Assembly: GCA_025941565.1 (NCBI GenBank)
Contig: JAPCYN010000029.1
Coordinates: 1 to 48,196 of the forward strand
Direction: 5' to 3'
Origin: Legionella sp. 515359
GTDB lineage: Bacteria; Pseudomonadota; Gammaproteobacteria; Legionellales; Legionellaceae
Length of the DNA: 48,196 nt
The stretch's first letter is position 1. The number at the start of each line of letters is the position of its first letter. Below the pieces are notes generated by a model, which was not told the DNA's origin, did not search any database, and was given only the letters and a program-made list of their open reading frames with translations. Both the position numbers and the translations under genes were made by a program. Shown in pieces: positions 35,543 to 43,771 of the stretch.

Positions 35543-36823
35543 TTATTGAATATCCTCTTTCCTGGTATTCGATTTGATAAACAAACTTATTGGTAAGGCA
35601 AATAATTTAATTTCATTTTGAGAGAAAGGTAATATCTCTTTTCCAGAATAAAAAATGACGCCATATTGAAATTTTGAAGGATTAAATTCTGCCAACTTTA
35701 TTAATCCTTTAAAATCGTGCCTGTTTACAGTTGCTGATGCTTTGATTTCAACTCCAATAATCTGATGATTATCCCTCTCTAAGACGATATCCACTTCATT
35801 TTGATATTTATCTCGAAAATGTAATAATTCTACCTTCTCTTCTGACCAACTGTTTTGTTTGAGCAATTCCATATAGATTAAATTTTCTAAAAGCCCTCCA
35901 TAGTGAGGACTATTAAGTAATTGCTCTTCATTTTTTATACCTAAAAGGCTACAGGAAAGTCCCGTGTCTATTGTTTGGAGCTTCGGCATTGTAATAGCTT
36001 GTCGTTTTGCTTTATTTTTTAAATAAGCAGGGACTCTTTTAATAATAAACATCAATTCTAAAACTTCGATATATGCTTTGACTAGTTTATCATCTTCACC
36101 TAAATCATTTGAAATATTTGAATATTTAAGTAGATTACCCGAGATTCCAGCTAAATAAGGAATAAGCGCTTCAAGTTTAGAACGATAGTCACCTTTAGCA
36201 TGATATAGCGTCTCGAAATCTTTAAAAAGACGACCTTCTATATAAGATTTGTACCATATTTGTTTAGCCCTTGGACTTTTATCTTGAACTTCTGGATATC
36301 CACCTGCGAGAATTAAATTGGCTAAGTCGGCGCGAGTAAGCAGCGTTAAGTTATTTAAGTTAAAATGTTCATTGCATAGTAGATCGATAATATTATAATC
36401 AGTTTTATATTTTTCTGATAATGACAGTGGATAGAGTTCTAATCTTGCCATATGTCCCGGTAAGGCCTCTTGTGTTTTCCCTGAGCGAAAAATATCCGCT
36501 GATCCGGTTAAAAGGAACTTTCCTTTCACATTCGATGGCAGGTTATCTGATGCGTGTTTTATGGCTGGTATTAATTCAGGTATATATTGAAACTCATCCA
36601 AAACGACCTTTTTATCATGGAAGGAATTTATAAAACCAATAGGATCGTTTTGAGCTGATTGGAGAATTGTTTGATTATCAAAAGAAATATATTCAAACCC
36701 ACCATTTTGAGCAATGATTTTTGTTAAAGTCGTTTTTCCGGCTTGTCGTGGACCGGTTAAATAAACAATTCTGAATTCAGCTAGTAGCTCAGTAATAATA
36801 GGGGTTAATTTTCTTTCAAACAT
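35543..36823 (-). CDS. AAA ATPase with DUF4143 domain
   Basis: This is a stand-alone P-loop ATPase of the AAA_14/DUF4143 group, found widely in mobile and symbiont genomes without a settled role. Walker A is YLTGPRQAGKTTLTK (about residues 20-34), and the Walker B region is KVVLDEFQYIPELIPAIK (about 71-88). The C-terminal domain holds FRDKYQNEVDIVLER then IIGVEIKASATV, a PD-(D/E)XK nuclease-like pattern. The 426-residue length is typical. Upstream lies a promoter-like pair (TTGGCT, 18 bp, TATATT on the minus strand) and directly behind it four 11-mers spaced 22 bp apart, which probably control it. Confidence 0.9.
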   Translation of the reverse strand: MFERKLTPIITELLAEFRIVYLTGPRQAGKTTLTKIIAQNGGFEYISFDNQTILQSAQNDPIGFINSFHDKKVVLDEFQYIPELIPAIKHASDNLPSNVKGKFLLTGSADIFRSGKTQEALPGHMARLELYPLSLSEKYKTDYNIIDLLCNEHFNLNNLTLLTRADLANLILAGGYPEVQDKSPRAKQIWYKSYIEGRLFKDFETLYHAKGDYRSKLEALIPYLAGISGNLLKYSNISNDLGEDDKLVKAYIEVLELMFIIKRVPAYLKNKAKRQAITMPKLQTIDTGLSCSLLGIKNEEQLLNSPHYGGLLENLIYMELLKQNSWSEEKVELLHFRDKYQNEVDIVLERDNHQIIGVEIKASATVNRHDFKGLIKLAEFNPSKFQYGVIFYSGKEILPFSQNEIKLFALPISLFIKSNTRKEDIQ

Positions 36824-36889
36824 AGGGATTCATATATATGTAACTTGGTTTCAATATATAACATTTCTTGACAAATAGCCAACAATAAC

Positions 36890-36966
36890 CCGAAAAATCC
36901 AAGAGTAAAATCCGAATTATCCAATACAATAACCCGAAAAATCCAAGATGATATTCCGAATAATCC
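36890..36966. promoter_or_regulatory. Array of four 11-bp repeats phased at 22 bp
   Basis: CCGAAAAATCC (36890), CCGAATTATCC (36912), CCGAAAAATCC (36934) and CCGAATAATCC (36956) begin exactly 22 bp apart. Larger 40-bp units (36883-36922 and 36927-36966) repeat with a 44-bp period. The array lies 67-143 bp upstream of the DUF4143 ATPase start and right behind its likely -35 box. Two-turn phasing suggests a protein binding one face of the helix. A shorter copy occurs at 47582-47621. Confidence 0.85.
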
Positions 36967-37373
36967 ATGTTTATGATAAAAATCCATTTTTGTTTAAGGA
37001 GCTGATGTTATCGAGGATGCTTTATGATTATGAAAGCGCTCCTAAATATGATTTGGTATTTTTTGACAGAGGAGTACCTGATCTGATTGCTTATAGTAAG
37101 TGTTTTAATTTGGATATCGGGTCTGAGCTGCAAGCCAGCCGTACTCATCGATATAATCCAACGGTGTTTTTTGCTTCAGCATGGGAACAAATTTATACCA
37201 ATGATGCTGAGCGGCGACTTACTTTTGAGGCGACACAGGTATTTGAAAAAGACTTGAGACAGGCGTATGTAGAATTGGGATATCAATTAACTGATATTCC
37301 TTTGTTCAATGTAGCTGAGAGGGTGAATTTTATCTTGAATTTTATTCAGGGAACAGGTACGCAATTCGTTTGA
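36948..37373 (+). pseudogene. 5'-truncated P-loop nucleotide-binding/kinase-like protein
   Basis: The reading frame resembles the C-terminal two-thirds of small AAA_28-type ATP-binding proteins: KYDLVFFDRGVPDLIAYSKC, then RRLTFEATQVFEKDLRQAYV and a C-terminal ELGYQLTDIPLFNVAERVNF. The P-loop that should precede this is absent. The nominal start codon lies inside the fourth repeat of the phased array, so the 5' end was replaced when the array or ATPase segment arrived. It is probably nonfunctional. Confidence 0.72.
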
Positions 37374-37408
37374 TTTTTGTGGGTATAAGCCTTTCACAAA
37401 TCATTAAA

Positions 37409-38173
37409 TTATTTCTTGCACTCATAAACAAAAGCAGCATCATTGTTGTCAGGGGAAGTAGAGCGGTCAAAAGCTTTAAAGATCTTGATGTCCCTATACC
37501 CGATGTCTTGGAGTATTTTTAATAAAATAGTTCGATCATCATAGAGCCGAACATTAAATTTTTCTATTTCAGTTTGAACAATTTTATTGTTTTCTAGCAA
37601 TTCGTATTTATCAATTGAATAGCAAACGTTATCTTGTATGTTTGATAATCGGCTTATCAAAATTGAATTACCATCAGGCTTATTACAAACCATACCGCGC
37701 CAAACACCCAATTGGTTCATAGGTGCGGAAAGAGATGATTCAGCTTCAAATAAGAGAATTCCATTGTCACGTAAGTTCTCATAGAAATTCTCAAGGGATT
37801 TTTTAATTTCTTCAAATCCTATGATATGACCAAAAGAACCGCTGGGAATAAAGATCAGATTATATTTCTCTTTCCCATCCAAATGACCTACATAATCTTG
37901 CCAGGTCTTTGGCTTAAGATTTCTTGATGCGGCTTTATCATGCAACGCTGTGAGCATGTATTCACTTGCATCAAAACCACTAACATCAAAACCCTCTTGT
38001 ATCAATGGAATCAAAAAACGCCCTGAACCACACATTGGTTCCAAAATGTGTCCATCCGCTTCAGAAACATAAGATCGATAAAATGAATAAGCATCTTTGG
38101 GAGGCTCTGGCCTAATTAAGTCATAAAACTGGGTAGATAAGCCGAGATAGCTTTCAAGTTTTTGTGAGTTCAC
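37409..38173 (-). CDS. Class I SAM-dependent methyltransferase
   Basis: This is a small Rossmann-fold methyltransferase of 254 residues. The SAM-binding motif I is HILEPMCGSGRFLIPLIQEG (about residues 37-56), followed by VSGFDASEYMLTAL with the acidic residue that contacts the ribose, and a motif IV-like NLIFIPSGSFGHI. The start is GTG with AAAAAGGA at good spacing. The substrate is unknown. It is divergent from the GFA-type gene. Confidence 0.9.
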   Translation of the reverse strand: MNSQKLESYLGLSTQFYDLIRPEPPKDAYSFYRSYVSEADGHILEPMCGSGRFLIPLIQEGFDVSGFDASEYMLTALHDKAASRNLKPKTWQDYVGHLDGKEKYNLIFIPSGSFGHIIGFEEIKKSLENFYENLRDNGILLFEAESSLSAPMNQLGVWRGMVCNKPDGNSILISRLSNIQDNVCYSIDKYELLENNKIVQTEIEKFNVRLYDDRTILLKILQDIGYRDIKIFKAFDRSTSPDNNDAAFVYECKK

Positions 38174-38252
38174 TATTATTCCTTTTTGATGTAAGCTCCC
38201 TTACTATTCAAGGCTTATAGCATAAAGCTCCGACTCTGTTAAGAGATTATTT

Positions 38253-38588
38253 ATGAAATACACTGGGTCATGTCATTGTCAACGAATTAAATTTGTTTGC
38301 GATTTTGAATTACAACAACCAACTGTTTGCAATTGTTCATATTGTAGCAAGCGTAATGCAATTCTTCATATCATTGATGATATTAAAGTATATGAAGGTC
38401 AAACAGAACTAACCTGCTACAGATTTAATAAAATGAAAGGCGCACATTATTTTTGCAAGCACTGTAGCATTTTTATCTATAGTACTCCTCCAGAACCGGT
38501 TTATTTGTATGCAATAAGTCTGTGTACGCTTGATGAATGCGACTGGAAAAAATTGCCATTACATCATTACAATGGAAAACCATTGTAA
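38253..38588 (+). CDS. GFA/CENP-V family zinc protein
   Basis: This is a small beta-rich zinc protein of the glutathione-dependent formaldehyde-activating (GFA) family; most members lack proven activity. Zinc ligands are visible: GSCHCQRIKFVC near the N-terminus, VCNCSYCSKRNAI in the middle, and HYFCKHCSIFIYSTP. The length of 111 residues is typical. The ATG directly follows a TTATTT stretch without a strong ribosome-binding site. Confidence 0.88.
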   Translation: MKYTGSCHCQRIKFVCDFELQQPTVCNCSYCSKRNAILHIIDDIKVYEGQTELTCYRFNKMKGAHYFCKHCSIFIYSTPPEPVYLYAISLCTLDECDWKKLPLHHYNGKPL

Positions 38589-38880
38589 TCTTGCTACTTG
38601 TACATCAATTAATGTCTGTATTTTCTCATCATCCCATCCGATAAAAATTTATTTGCCCTGTCTTTGGTTTAGTGTTGAACGAGCGGCTCACTCAAAGATG
38701 AAACCTGGCCAAAGCCATAAAGCTCGAAGTAGGGAGCAAATCAGTCGTTATAAGGCAAACGATTTCGCCGATTTACAACAGTTTTTGGGTGCTTATTTCC
38801 TCCTTTTTTTGATGATTAATAAAAACGACAAGACAATGGCTCTTGTCATTCAAGTCCATGGTCAAATTGAAATAAATTGA
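38589..38880 (+). other. Unassigned open frame, possible gene remnant
   Basis: A frame overlapping the end of the GFA gene stays open to 38880. Its later part looks protein-like (SREQISRYKANDFADLQQFL, then GAYFLLFLMINKNDKTMALV), but it has no plausible start of its own. It may be the tail of a lost gene, perhaps from a mobile element. I could not assign it. Confidence 0.3.
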
Positions 38881-38884
38881 CTTA

Positions 38885-38900
38885 AACTCCCGAGGGAGTT
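38885..38900. other. Short perfect hairpin
   Basis: AACTCCC and GGGAGTT pair around GA. It is directly after the unassigned frame and could act in transcript termination. Confidence 0.45.
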
Positions 38901-39088
38901 GCCCTGCCGGATGACAGAGATTCCTAGATGGTTTTCCCGACTGAACATCCAGCCACGAAGTTAGGGAATGAAGTGGCTTAGCATAAGACGTCGGTTGACG
39001 TTTCGCCGGGGTTTCACCAGCTCATCAGCTATGCTTGATTCCAAAATTAGCAAAGCGGTGCTTGCTTCGCAAGGGCTTTTATGAAGAA

Positions 39089-39123
39089 TTTTGTCCAATC
39101 CCGATTGGCGGGATCGGACAAAA
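39089..39123 (-). terminator. Stem-loop, first of three past the phosphotransferase pair
   Basis: TTTTGTCCAATCCCG and CGGGATCGGACAAAA form a 15-bp stem with one mismatch and a 5-nt loop. The terminal A/T runs make it look like a bidirectional terminator. Confidence 0.7.
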
Positions 39124-39135
39124 TGCTGAAATGTG

Positions 39136-39158
39136 TTGATTTTACGCGGTAAAATCAA
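39136..39158 (-). terminator. Stem-loop, second of three
   Basis: TTGATTTTAC and GTAAAATCAA pair perfectly around GCG. It is AT-rich and 13 bp from the first stem-loop. Confidence 0.5.
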
Positions 39159-39166
39159 GGTGATTT

Positions 39167-39204
39167 TTCTGCGTCACTGCAAATTTCCCAGCAGTGACGC
39201 AGAA
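39167..39204 (-). terminator. Stem-loop, third of three, next to the phosphotransferase stop
   Basis: TTCTGCGTCACTGC and GCAGTGACGCAGAA form a perfect 14-bp stem with a 10-nt loop, 15 bp past the stop of the leftward gene. It is the most stable of the group and probably ends the leftward transcript. Confidence 0.7.
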
Positions 39205-39218
39205 TACATTAGACGAGG

Positions 39219-40196
39219 TTAGTTATTGGCTGCTTGCTGCAAGAAGCTTCTTAAACAACCTGCTATAGAGCCAGGATGCTCTTCCTGGACGGTCTTTGAC
39301 TGGTTTGCAGTTGCTTCATACATTCGCTTGTAGCTCAAGGCTGCGAAAACACCCAAAAGATCGTTGGTGATATTGAAGGCTGTTATTAAATCGCTTTCTT
39401 TATGGTTACTTAACCAGGGAGAAACGCAGATCTGTTGTAGTGCTTGATACTGAATGTCGTCTGGTTTTATTTTGTGAAAATAAGTTAGATTCCATAAGCA
39501 AGTATTTAGCGAGAAAAATGGATGGCCAATTACTGTTTCCCCCCAGTCTATTATGCTTATCTCCCCTGTTTTTTGGGAAAGCAGCATATTGTTATCATGA
39601 AAATCACAATGATTGATGGTTTCAGGGATTTTGTATTTTGACAATCGCTCACATTGTTCCACGCAGAAATCATAAGCTTGATTCAGGGCTGTGATTTCTT
39701 TTGGAGTCAAGCCATCAGCAATCAAGAGATCAGTTTCTTGCATAAGTGCGCGGTACAATAAAGGAAATTTATCAAGCCGCCAATCGGGGAGGTTGATGGC
39801 AATCAGTTGGGGTGTATCATTTTCCAAGTTTCTTTGAATAGACAGATAATGGCTAATACCTCGTGCCAATAAGTCCATATCGATTTTTTCCTTTGAAAAC
39901 AGTGTGCGTAAAGTGGCATCACCACAATCAGTTGTCAAAAAGCTATAATAGCGGTCATTTTTTGCAATGACGGTTGGGATATGCTGACATCCTTGGGCTT
40001 GGAACAAGGATATTGTGTCGGGTTCAAGAAATAGCGCGGGTGGCGTTTGTTTCAGATAGAAAATACCCTGAGAGGTACTTATTTTTTTCACTATCGAATG
40101 GGCTGGTTCAACTATTTTTTGAATAGCAATCAATCTGCAATGATGAGATTCCAGATAATCTATTGCCCATTGGGTAGCTGCATCATTATTTTTCAT
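39219..40196 (-). CDS. APH-family phosphotransferase, second of a tandem pair
   Basis: This has a kinase-like fold of the aminoglycoside phosphotransferase/choline kinase superfamily. The catalytic loop is NHCDFHDNNMLL with the Asp/Asn pair, followed by the metal-binding IDWGETVIGHPFFSL. The N-lobe contains GIFYLKQTPPA, where the Lys may contact ATP. The 325-residue length fits. It follows its paralogue by only 6 bp, so the two are co-transcribed. The natural substrate may be a small alcohol, a sugar amine or an antibiotic; sequence alone does not say. Confidence 0.88.
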   Translation of the reverse strand: MKNNDAATQWAIDYLESHHCRLIAIQKIVEPAHSIVKKISTSQGIFYLKQTPPALFLEPDTISLFQAQGCQHIPTVIAKNDRYYSFLTTDCGDATLRTLFSKEKIDMDLLARGISHYLSIQRNLENDTPQLIAINLPDWRLDKFPLLYRALMQETDLLIADGLTPKEITALNQAYDFCVEQCERLSKYKIPETINHCDFHDNNMLLSQKTGEISIIDWGETVIGHPFFSLNTCLWNLTYFHKIKPDDIQYQALQQICVSPWLSNHKESDLITAFNITNDLLGVFAALSYKRMYEATANQSKTVQEEHPGSIAGCLRSFLQQAANN

Positions 40197-40202
40197 GCTT
40201 CT

Positions 40203-41186
40203 TCAATAACCCTCGCAATATGCAATATACTCTCTTAAAAAACCAGCCAATCGATAGGGTCTATTAGCATTCAATGCCTCAAAGACTTGCTTATCAAGAC
40301 TGTTCATAAAACGATAAAAAATCAATGCAGAATATAGAGGCCATAGTTTTTTAGTTAATGCAAAGGCTTTTTCCGCTTCAAACTCTAACCAGTTCTCCAA
40401 ACAAGTCTCTTGCATTTGAATATAAACTTTATCCCTCTCTTTAATCGCATGGTGAGTAATGGCTTGTTTTAAGAAACCGTGCAAAGAAAAAAAAGGATGA
40501 GTGATCACAACTTCTCCTAAATCAATAAAGGTTAATTTCAGTGTGTCGGGGCGGATTAAAATGTTGTTAGTGTGAAAATCGGATTGGACTATTGTTTGGG
40601 GAATGGAGTATTGAGCTAAGGTCTCTAATTCTCCTGTTAGCTGTGATTTTAGCCCTTGTAAGTGTAGAATTTCCTCAGTACTTAAGCCTTCAGTTTTCAA
40701 AACAGCAGCATCATTAATAAGATTGTTATACAACATAGGGAATGTTTCCCTCCAATCACTAACCCCCAGCGCAATAAAGGATTCCACATGGTTTTCTGCC
40801 ATCCGTTGCATCCGAGTAAACTGCTTGATAGCTTGGCAAAGTAAATCTGGTTGAAATTCAGTTTTTAAATAAGGTCGTAAGGATTGACCAGCATCTTCCA
40901 TTAAGAAACAATGTTGTCCTTCGTTAACATCAAGGATTGTAGGTACAGGTGCATGAATTCTCTTTTTCAATGATTGTGTAATGATAGGCTCAAGGGAAAA
41001 TGTAGTTGATGTTGGCGTTTTTTTTAAATAGTAATTCCCGTGAGATGTCATTATTTTATGAACAACAGAATACGCCGTTTCAATGATTTTTTGATAGGTA
41101 ATGATGTCGTAACCCTTGGAAACTAGGATGTTAATAGCCCATTGAATAGCCACGTTATCGTTCTTCAAGTGCTTATATCCTGTCAT
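40203..41186 (-). CDS. APH-family phosphotransferase, first of a tandem pair
   Basis: This is a paralogue of the following gene. It shares opening layout (NDNVAIQWAINILVSKGYDI against NNDAATQWAIDYLESHHCRL) and catalytic region (QSDFHTNNILIR and FIDLGEVVITHPFFSLHGF). The Trp of IDWGE is replaced by Leu, but the catalytic and metal Asp are retained. At 327 residues it is nearly the same length, so the two arose by an old tandem duplication with strong divergence. The pair lies at the downstream end of the resistance-like block. Confidence 0.87.
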   Translation of the reverse strand: MTGYKHLKNDNVAIQWAINILVSKGYDIITYQKIIETAYSVVHKIMTSHGNYYLKKTPTSTTFSLEPIITQSLKKRIHAPVPTILDVNEGQHCFLMEDAGQSLRPYLKTEFQPDLLCQAIKQFTRMQRMAENHVESFIALGVSDWRETFPMLYNNLINDAAVLKTEGLSTEEILHLQGLKSQLTGELETLAQYSIPQTIVQSDFHTNNILIRPDTLKLTFIDLGEVVITHPFFSLHGFLKQAITHHAIKERDKVYIQMQETCLENWLEFEAEKAFALTKKLWPLYSALIFYRFMNSLDKQVFEALNANRPYRLAGFLREYIAYCEGY

Positions 41187-41309
41187 TCAACATCAAAGTC
41201 GTTAGTATATCACTGCCGTTTATAATAAAGTAAAATCAATTAAAAGCGCATTATTCTCTAAAATTGATTCATTAAGTGGGTTCTCAAAATATTTCGAGGT
41301 TAAAAAACA

Positions 41310-41513
41310 TCATCGTAAATCTTTGCGTAAAAAATAAAAAATTGAATTTTTATCAAAGCCTTTTCTTGCAAACTCAACGTAATATCCCAGTTTTTTATAG
41401 AAATCCAGTGCTTTCATTCCCTTTTTTTGTTTGGCTATAGCTGTAATAGCATCGTTTAATAATTGGATATCTTCTGGTTTTGGGTTTGATTCATAGCTTA
41501 TTTCATAATTCAT
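41310..41513 (-). pseudogene. GNAT acetyltransferase with in-frame loss of its core
   Basis: The 67-residue product begins MNYEISYESNPKPEDIQLLN and runs straight into ALDFYKKLGYYVEFARKGF and NSIFYFLRK, which are the first and last parts of a GNAT. About 70 residues between them, including the acetyl-CoA-binding (R/Q)xxGxG/A motif, are missing. The frame is intact and GAAGGA precedes this ATG, so a short protein may still be made, but it cannot bind acetyl-CoA in the usual way. The same ORF can start 11 codons earlier. Confidence 0.78.
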
Positions 41514-41547
41514 GTCGATTTCCTTCGTTTGTTGCAGAAATATCAAT

Positions 41548-42042
41548 CTATTTTGTAAAGTTTATATGACCGGGGCTATTTTTTCTTTCTTCAATCAGAT
41601 TGATATAATTTGTTATCAAATCAGTAACTTCACCAATAGAAAAATTGGGACAATATCGAGGATACTTTCTATTCAAACCACCTGAGTGCTTTTCTAATAG
41701 TTGCAGGTCATATTGGAACATATCCACTATATCAAATTTGTTTTTATCCCATCTATCATCTGGATGAACGCCAATACCACCGTCAAAAAGTAACCCATTT
41801 GGTAATCTAATTAATACATGCCAACATTCATCAGAATTTTTTACCATGATAAAGGCAATATTTACTTTTTCAGTAAATTTTTGATTCCAAATCGTATAAA
41901 AAGCATTAGCAAAAGGGCCACATGGACCGGAGTTTATTGCCGGTTCTCCAAAATTTTCACCAGCAATTTTGACAAAGCCATATAAGCGATGGATTTTTTC
42001 TGATAGTTCATTTAACAGAATCAAGGTGTTATGTTCATCCAT
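41548..42042 (-). CDS. Small papain-like (Cys-His-Asp) protein of unknown role
   Basis: I do not recognise a named family, but the residue pattern suggests a papain- or transglutaminase-like fold. SGPCGPFANAFYTIW puts Cys41 at the start of a helix, ECWHVLIRLPNGLLFDGG gives His75 and Asp87 with the usual strand spacing. The length is 164 residues, with no signal peptide. AGAGGG precedes the ATG. It lies 17 bp after an acetyltransferase in a leftward block of small-molecule-modifying enzymes, so it could be a hydrolase or acyltransferase working with them. Confidence 0.6.
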   Translation of the reverse strand: MDEHNTLILLNELSEKIHRLYGFVKIAGENFGEPAINSGPCGPFANAFYTIWNQKFTEKVNIAFIMVKNSDECWHVLIRLPNGLLFDGGIGVHPDDRWDKNKFDIVDMFQYDLQLLEKHSGGLNRKYPRYCPNFSIGEVTDLITNYINLIEERKNSPGHINFTK

Positions 42043-42059
42043 ACTTAAACCCTCTTAAT

Positions 42060-42941
42060 CTATGCGTGAGACAATAGAGGAAACATCAACTGATTTTCAT
42101 CAAATAAAGCAGTTTTGTCAGTCTCAACAAAAAGCATTTCATCTTTTTCTTTTTCATCGATAGGAATTATCTCATAGGATGAACAATCCTTAGGGACAAA
42201 GCCAAGTTGCACAGTATCTATAGTTTCATCGCTTAAGGCATGGATAACATCGTCTAAATTTTGCTCTTTTTTGCTAAATACATCTAACAGATGTAGTCGT
42301 CTCCCGTTTATTTCGGCAATGGCGATGGCATCTAATTTAGGCAGGTAAAACACATTATTTTTATATACCGTGATGCAGTAAAACATTACCAAATCGGCGT
42401 TTTCTTGCATGGAAATCTTGCCAAATGGGTGGGCGATTTTGGCATAATCATAGAGTTTTTCCCTATTTTCTATTTTATTCATATTCAATCTGATGAAGTT
42501 AGCTTTCGTTGTTGGGGTTATTGTTCGCTGGTATTGGTACTCTTTAACTGACTTAAATCCAAGTTTAGGATAGAAGCCCCATACGGTTGAATTAGCAAAA
42601 AGATAAATTAGATGGTTATCTGCTTTCCAATCTTCAAAGACCTTTTCCATGAGTTTTCGACTTAAGCCTTGATTTCTGTAAGCTTCATCTGTCATCACAG
42701 TGCCAATCTGGATGGCTCTTTGTCGATGACCAAAGATGCTAAAATCCATGATATTCACTGAAACATTGGCAATGGCTTGCTCCCCATCAAACAAGGTATA
42801 GGGGATGTATTTATCTCGCCAATAGCCGGATTGGTACCATTCTTCAAACGATAGATCAAAGGTTTTAACGGAAAGCGCATTAAACGCGGCGCGCTTTTGC
42901 TCATCTTGTTGATAACCCTTAAAAAAAGTAAGTTCTTTCAT
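42060..42941 (-). CDS. GNAT family N-acetyltransferase
   Basis: This is an acetyl-CoA-dependent acetyltransferase. The core motif is IGTVMTDEAYRNQGLSRKLM (about residues 77-96), where the acetyl-CoA pyrophosphate loop is RNQGLS, followed by FANSTVWGFYPKLGF, a typical motif B. At 293 residues it has an extra C-terminal domain of about 150 residues, giving a two-domain layout somewhat like Eis-type enzymes. Its start overlaps the stop of the AadA-like gene as ATGA. The substrate is unknown. Confidence 0.87.
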   Translation of the reverse strand: MKELTFFKGYQQDEQKRAAFNALSVKTFDLSFEEWYQSGYWRDKYIPYTLFDGEQAIANVSVNIMDFSIFGHRQRAIQIGTVMTDEAYRNQGLSRKLMEKVFEDWKADNHLIYLFANSTVWGFYPKLGFKSVKEYQYQRTITPTTKANFIRLNMNKIENREKLYDYAKIAHPFGKISMQENADLVMFYCITVYKNNVFYLPKLDAIAIAEINGRRLHLLDVFSKKEQNLDDVIHALSDETIDTVQLGFVPKDCSSYEIIPIDEKEKDEMLFVETDKTALFDENQLMFPLLSHA

Positions 42942-43771
42942 TCGCTCACCTTGTAGGCTATTTTGTTTGGATTTATGGATAATTTGATTGTGTTAATTTT
43001 CTGTAGCATCCAATCTGCACAAGGTTCTAACGATGCTTTGATATCTTCCCAATATTCATCTTCATCGCCGATGCAGATGGATTTAGCCCTGTTCATTACA
43101 CCTTGGTGAATTTTTGGCAAACGTTCTATTACCCAATCTGCTGCATCGGGCTTGGAACGAATGGTATTGGTTTCTAAAGTATTCCAAATTCGTGCCAGGG
43201 TGAGTAGCACATTTCGAGTATCATCCTTAATATCGGCCGTAAGTCTATCCAAATCTTGAAGCATCGCTTTAATAAAATCAGCGTAGGGAACTGGCGCTAA
43301 AATTTTTTCTGGAGGCTCCCCAAACAAGGTCTGACTCTTCAATAAAACCTGAGTGATAATCAAAGCAAGATCAGGCATTTCATAATTCTGTGGTTCAATA
43401 TCGCCGATTTCAAAAGAAGCTCTTAACCATTCTCCATATTGAAAATCAAAACAAGGTGGATAATGCCAGGGATTGACAGCTCCTTTTTCAATAACCGTCA
43501 TTTCTATTGGCCGTTTTGTTCTTTTCATGTACAGGCCTGATATTTGAAGCAGGTGTTTCGTTAATTCATTTTTTTCACTTAAGGTTGTGGCATTATGGGT
43601 TACAACCAATAAGTCAATATCACTGTATTTTTGTAAACCACCGACAAGGGCTGAACCATAGAGATAAACGCCTAAAAGATTGTCACCTAAAATTTCGGTG
43701 ACTAAATTAAGACATTCATTGATTTGTTGTGCGTCAGGATTGTTTTCTATTTGTTCATTATGATAATTCAT
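42938..43771 (-). CDS. AadA/ANT-like aminoglycoside nucleotidyltransferase family protein
   Basis: This is a nucleotidyltransferase that would transfer AMP to a hydroxyl of an aminoglycoside or similar molecule. The N-terminal active site is GVYLYGSALVGGLQKYSDID, with the GS and paired Asp that bind Mg-ATP. The C-terminal domain has TRNVLLTLARIWNTLET and SKPDAADWVIERLP, matching the ANT(3'')/AadA family DUF4111 region. At 277 residues it is a little longer than AadA. Both ends overlap neighbours by 4 bp (ATGA), placing it inside an operon. Whether it confers resistance is not shown by sequence. Confidence 0.88.
   Translation of the reverse strand: MNYHNEQIENNPDAQQINECLNLVTEILGDNLLGVYLYGSALVGGLQKYSDIDLLVVTHNATTLSEKNELTKHLLQISGLYMKRTKRPIEMTVIEKGAVNPWHYPPCFDFQYGEWLRASFEIGDIEPQNYEMPDLALIITQVLLKSQTLFGEPPEKILAPVPYADFIKAMLQDLDRLTADIKDDTRNVLLTLARIWNTLETNTIRSKPDAADWVIERLPKIHQGVMNRAKSICIGDEDEYWEDIKASLEPCADWMLQKINTIKLSINPNKIAYKVSE

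Noticed and set aside
35152-35577. 141-codon + strand frame antisense to the phytase-like lipoprotein
   Set aside because: It is antisense to a real gene and crosses a terminator; not a gene.
36883-36966. CRISPR array
   Set aside because: Four 11-bp repeats at 22 bp have spacers too short and similar to one another; no cas genes are present. A protein-binding array fits better.
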